From Candidatus Aerophobota bacterium (GTDB lineage Bacteria; Aerophobota; Aerophobia; Aerophobales; JAGGXI01), in assembly GCA_021163155.1 (NCBI GenBank), contig JAGGXI010000028.1, positions 1-6,625 of the forward strand: a stretch of DNA of 6,625 bases. The letters run 5' to 3'. Every line of letters begins with the position of its first letter. The first letter of the stretch is position 1. This document shows positions 6,325 to 6,625 of this stretch, piece by piece. The translations under genes and the position numbers were made by a program. The notes below the pieces were generated by a model. The model was given only the letters and a program-made list of their open reading frames with translations, did not search any database and was not told the origin of the DNA.

Positions 6325-6365
6325 TTCTCCTCCTTCTTTTTTTCTTTATCTATAAATTTTTGGTA

Positions 6366-6452
6366 TTACCTTTGTTCAGAAAAAACTATAGCCGATAACA
6401 CTGTTAAAGTCAACAGGATAAGTATGACAAGCCATAATGTTCTTCCTTTCAT
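6366..6452 (-). CDS. possible 28-residue single-span micropeptide
   Basis: I recognise no family. An ATG-to-TAA frame encodes a peptide with a basic start (MKGR), an uninterrupted hydrophobic run LWLVILILLTLTVLSAIVF (residues 6-24) and a short polar end SEQR. This is a plausible one-helix membrane peptide in the style of KdpF and similar small subunits, though it lacks the KdpF ending. It precedes the secreted-protein gene by 41 bases on the same strand. The evidence against it is the lack of a good Shine-Dalgarno: the nearest purine run, AGAAG, is 12 bases from the ATG. The chance of a short hydrophobic frame in AT-rich DNA is also considerable. Confidence 0.38.
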   Translation of the reverse strand: MKGRTLWLVILILLTLTVLSAIVFSEQR

Positions 6453-6455
6453 TTT

Positions 6456-6496
6456 TTAGCTTATCTTCTGTATTATTGATATAAAAGCTAAGATAA
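6456..6496. repeat. two overlapping, mutually exclusive inverted repeats
   Basis: TTAGCTT (6456-6462) pairs with AAGCTAA (6485-6491), and TTATCTT (6461-6467) pairs with AAGATAA (6490-6496); each pair is 7/7 with a 22-base gap. The arms overlap and the pairings cross, so only one can form at a time. They lie just upstream of the micropeptide ATG on the - strand and could be an operator or leader structure (inference). Confidence 0.5.
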
Positions 6497-6534
6497 ACTC
6501 ATAGTTGTAATATTTATAGACAAATATTACTTTT

Positions 6535-6625
6535 GCCTACCTCAGGGACCAATAACCTCCTGAGTTTACACGATTCAACCTCAATATTTTGAGGTGTAGG
6601 GCTTAAATTAGCCTACACGGTAGGC
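6535..6625. repeat. palindrome cluster with 7-base terminal inverted repeats, possible MITE or structured RNA
   Basis: GCCTACC (6535-6541) and GGTAGGC (6619-6625) are perfect inverted copies enclosing 91 bases. Inside are CTCAGG/CCTGAG (6541-6546, 6559-6564), ACCTCAA/TTGAGGT with a 4-base loop (6578-6584, 6589-6595), GTGTAGG/CCTACAC (6594-6600, 6612-6618), and GCCTAC/GTAGGC with a 3-base loop (6611-6616, 6620-6625). The last two share bases and are alternatives. The window ends exactly at the right arm, so the true boundary is unknown. Confidence 0.55.

Noticed and set aside
6535-6625. tRNA, CRISPR repeat or known riboswitch at the right edge
   Set aside because: The stems do not form a cloverleaf, there is no regular repeat-spacer pattern, and no conserved riboswitch core was recognised.

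Overview
The window reads as chromosomal DNA from an AT-rich bacterium, probably an uncultured or deep-branching lineage. Bacterial signals include a near-consensus sigma70-type promoter (TTGACA-17-TATGAT) ahead of the MATE gene, Shine-Dalgarno sites ahead of most genes, and a Sec signal peptide ending in AFA. There is no rRNA, tRNA, CRISPR array or complete transposon, and no marker gene that fixes the phylum.

Layout: (1) 1-249, + strand: a decayed piece of a gamma-glutamyltranspeptidase that stops at about the catalytic threonine and runs into the end of the next gene. (2) 247-2656, - strand: a two-gene unit made of a 55-residue single-span membrane protein and a 753-residue amino-acid permease (APC family) carrying two universal-stress-protein domains. 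The two reading frames overlap by 20 bases and are probably translationally coupled. (3) 2657-3078: 422 bases without a gene, containing a C-free block with an 8-base period followed by a 110-base G-free block. (4) 3079-4455, - strand: a MATE-family efflux protein. (5) 4456-4704: a divergent regulatory region with one promoter for the MATE gene, a second likely promoter in the other direction, and an inverted repeat between them. (6) 4705-5403, + strand: an HhH-GPD DNA glycosylase of the endonuclease III type with a compact Fe-S cysteine motif. (7) 5491-6324, - strand: a secreted, DUF4412-like protein ending in a run of glutamates. (8) 6366-6452, - strand: a possible 28-residue single-span peptide. 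(9) 6453-6625: a palindrome-rich stretch cut by the window edge.

How the parts may work together: gamma-glutamyltranspeptidase normally releases glutamate and other amino acids outside the cytoplasm, and an amino-acid permease lies beside its remains, so the two may once have formed a scavenging pair (inference). The MATE and glycosylase genes share a divergent promoter region but have no obvious shared pathway. The strongest candidates for something undescribed are the small membrane protein coupled to the permease, the second micropeptide ahead of the secreted protein, and the structured DNA at the right edge.
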